This document shows, one piece after another, positions 6,529 through 6,912 of a stretch of 6,912 bases of DNA (its first letter is position 1; each line of letters begins with the position of its first letter). Source of the DNA: Candidatus Sumerlaeota bacterium (GTDB lineage: Bacteria > UBP6 > UBA1177); contig SLGQ01000343.1 in NCBI GenBank assembly GCA_007136595.1, positions 1 through 6,912 on the forward strand, in the 5' to 3' direction. The notes beneath the pieces are model-generated. The model was given only the letters and a program-made list of their open reading frames with translations. It had not been told where the DNA came from and did not search any database. Made by a program: the position numbers and the translations under genes.

Positions 6529-6565
6529 AATAGATTTGTTACAAAGTTTTTTGTGAGGGTTTAAA

Positions 6566-6912
6566 ATGAATATTTTCAGAAATTTGGCGTTATTCGTTAT
6601 TTTTGTTGTTATGGCATTTTCCTGCCAGAGAGATGTCTTTGAGCCTGAAGATCAAAATCAAGTTCCTGACATTTTTGAAGATTCAGTTCCTGATGAAGAA
6701 ATGATCGAGGAAGAACCGGATCATAAAGAATATGAAGAGGAAGATGAGAACGAAATAATACCGCCACCTCTTTTTTCAAATATTGAAGTTGAAGGTGATC
6801 ATGGGGACATAGAAATTTCTTTTTCATTGAACTGGCATTATCTGGAAACGGGTGATGTCACTGTTGAATACTATGGAGCCTGTAATGATGAAGATTTTGA
6901 AGAAGTTCTTTA
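6566..6912 (+). CDS. putative lipoprotein with acidic tether, function unknown, 3' end at or beyond window edge
   Basis: 115 codons are visible. The N-terminus (MNIFRNLALFVIFVVMAFSC) is a lipoprotein signal peptide, with cysteine 20 in an acceptable lipobox (AFSC), so the mature protein should be lipid-anchored. Residues 21-65 form a low-complexity tether with 21 Asp/Glu out of 45 and scattered prolines, including VPD at 33-35 and again at 41-43. After a PPP turn (66-68) comes a more ordered, probably beta-rich segment (70-104) with aromatic and alternating hydrophobic residues, including a cysteine at 106. GAGG lies seven bases before the ATG. The window ends in 'TA' of the 116th codon, so the gene could either stop here or continue. 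I do not recognise the family. Position divergent from pstC and a Pho-box-like array upstream suggest phosphate-dependent expression; this is inference. Confidence 0.8.
   Translation, partial: MNIFRNLALFVIFVVMAFSCQRDVFEPEDQNQVPDIFEDSVPDEEMIEEEPDHKEYEEEDENEIIPPPLFSNIEVEGDHGDIEISFSLNWHYLETGDVTVEYYGACNDEDFEEVL

Noticed and set aside
6609..6827. 72-residue minus-strand open frame opposite the lipoprotein gene
   Set aside because: It is antisense to a coding frame with a good ribosome binding site, signal peptide and lipobox; its own start has no supporting site.

Overview
The window carries a nearly complete phosphate-acquisition locus from an AT-rich Gram-negative bacterium. An outer-membrane beta-barrel protein and a lipobox-bearing lipoprotein argue for two membranes. 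I cannot place the organism to phylum: PstB and PstS resemble the proteobacterial (E. coli-like) forms, while the acidic, proline-dotted tether of the lipoprotein recalls low-GC uncultured lineages. This placement is inference only.

All but one of the genes are on the minus strand and read in the order pstC (6329-5370), pstA (5373-4525), pstB (4525-3764), phoU (3747-3088), pstS (2970-1930), a putative outer-membrane porin (1867-737), and a Na+/phosphate-cotransporter family gene running off the left edge (610 to beyond 1). pstC/pstA overlap by 4 nt and pstA/pstB by 1 nt, so they are probably translationally coupled. phoU follows 16 nt later. The gaps before pstS (117 nt), the porin (62 nt) and the cotransporter (126 nt) are larger. 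At 6566 a partial lipoprotein gene starts on the plus strand, divergent from pstC.

The most informative non-coding signal is one motif shared by four upstream regions: hexamers close to YTAACA repeated every 11 bp. They lie upstream of pstC (6379-6427), pstS (3041-3079), the cotransporter gene (627-654 and 678-705, two arrays) and, in the opposite orientation, the lipoprotein gene (6477-6504). This is the architecture of a PhoB/PhoP binding site (Pho box). The regulator itself is not in the window.

Taken together the genes form one route for phosphate: entry through the outer membrane (porin), capture in the periplasm (PstS), ATP-driven import (PstCAB), feedback and signalling (PhoU), and an alternative ion-coupled transporter. 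The lipoprotein is an uncharacterised candidate member of the same regulon. No RNA genes, mobile elements, CRISPR arrays or convincing terminators were seen, and no gene-free stretch exceeds 300 bases.
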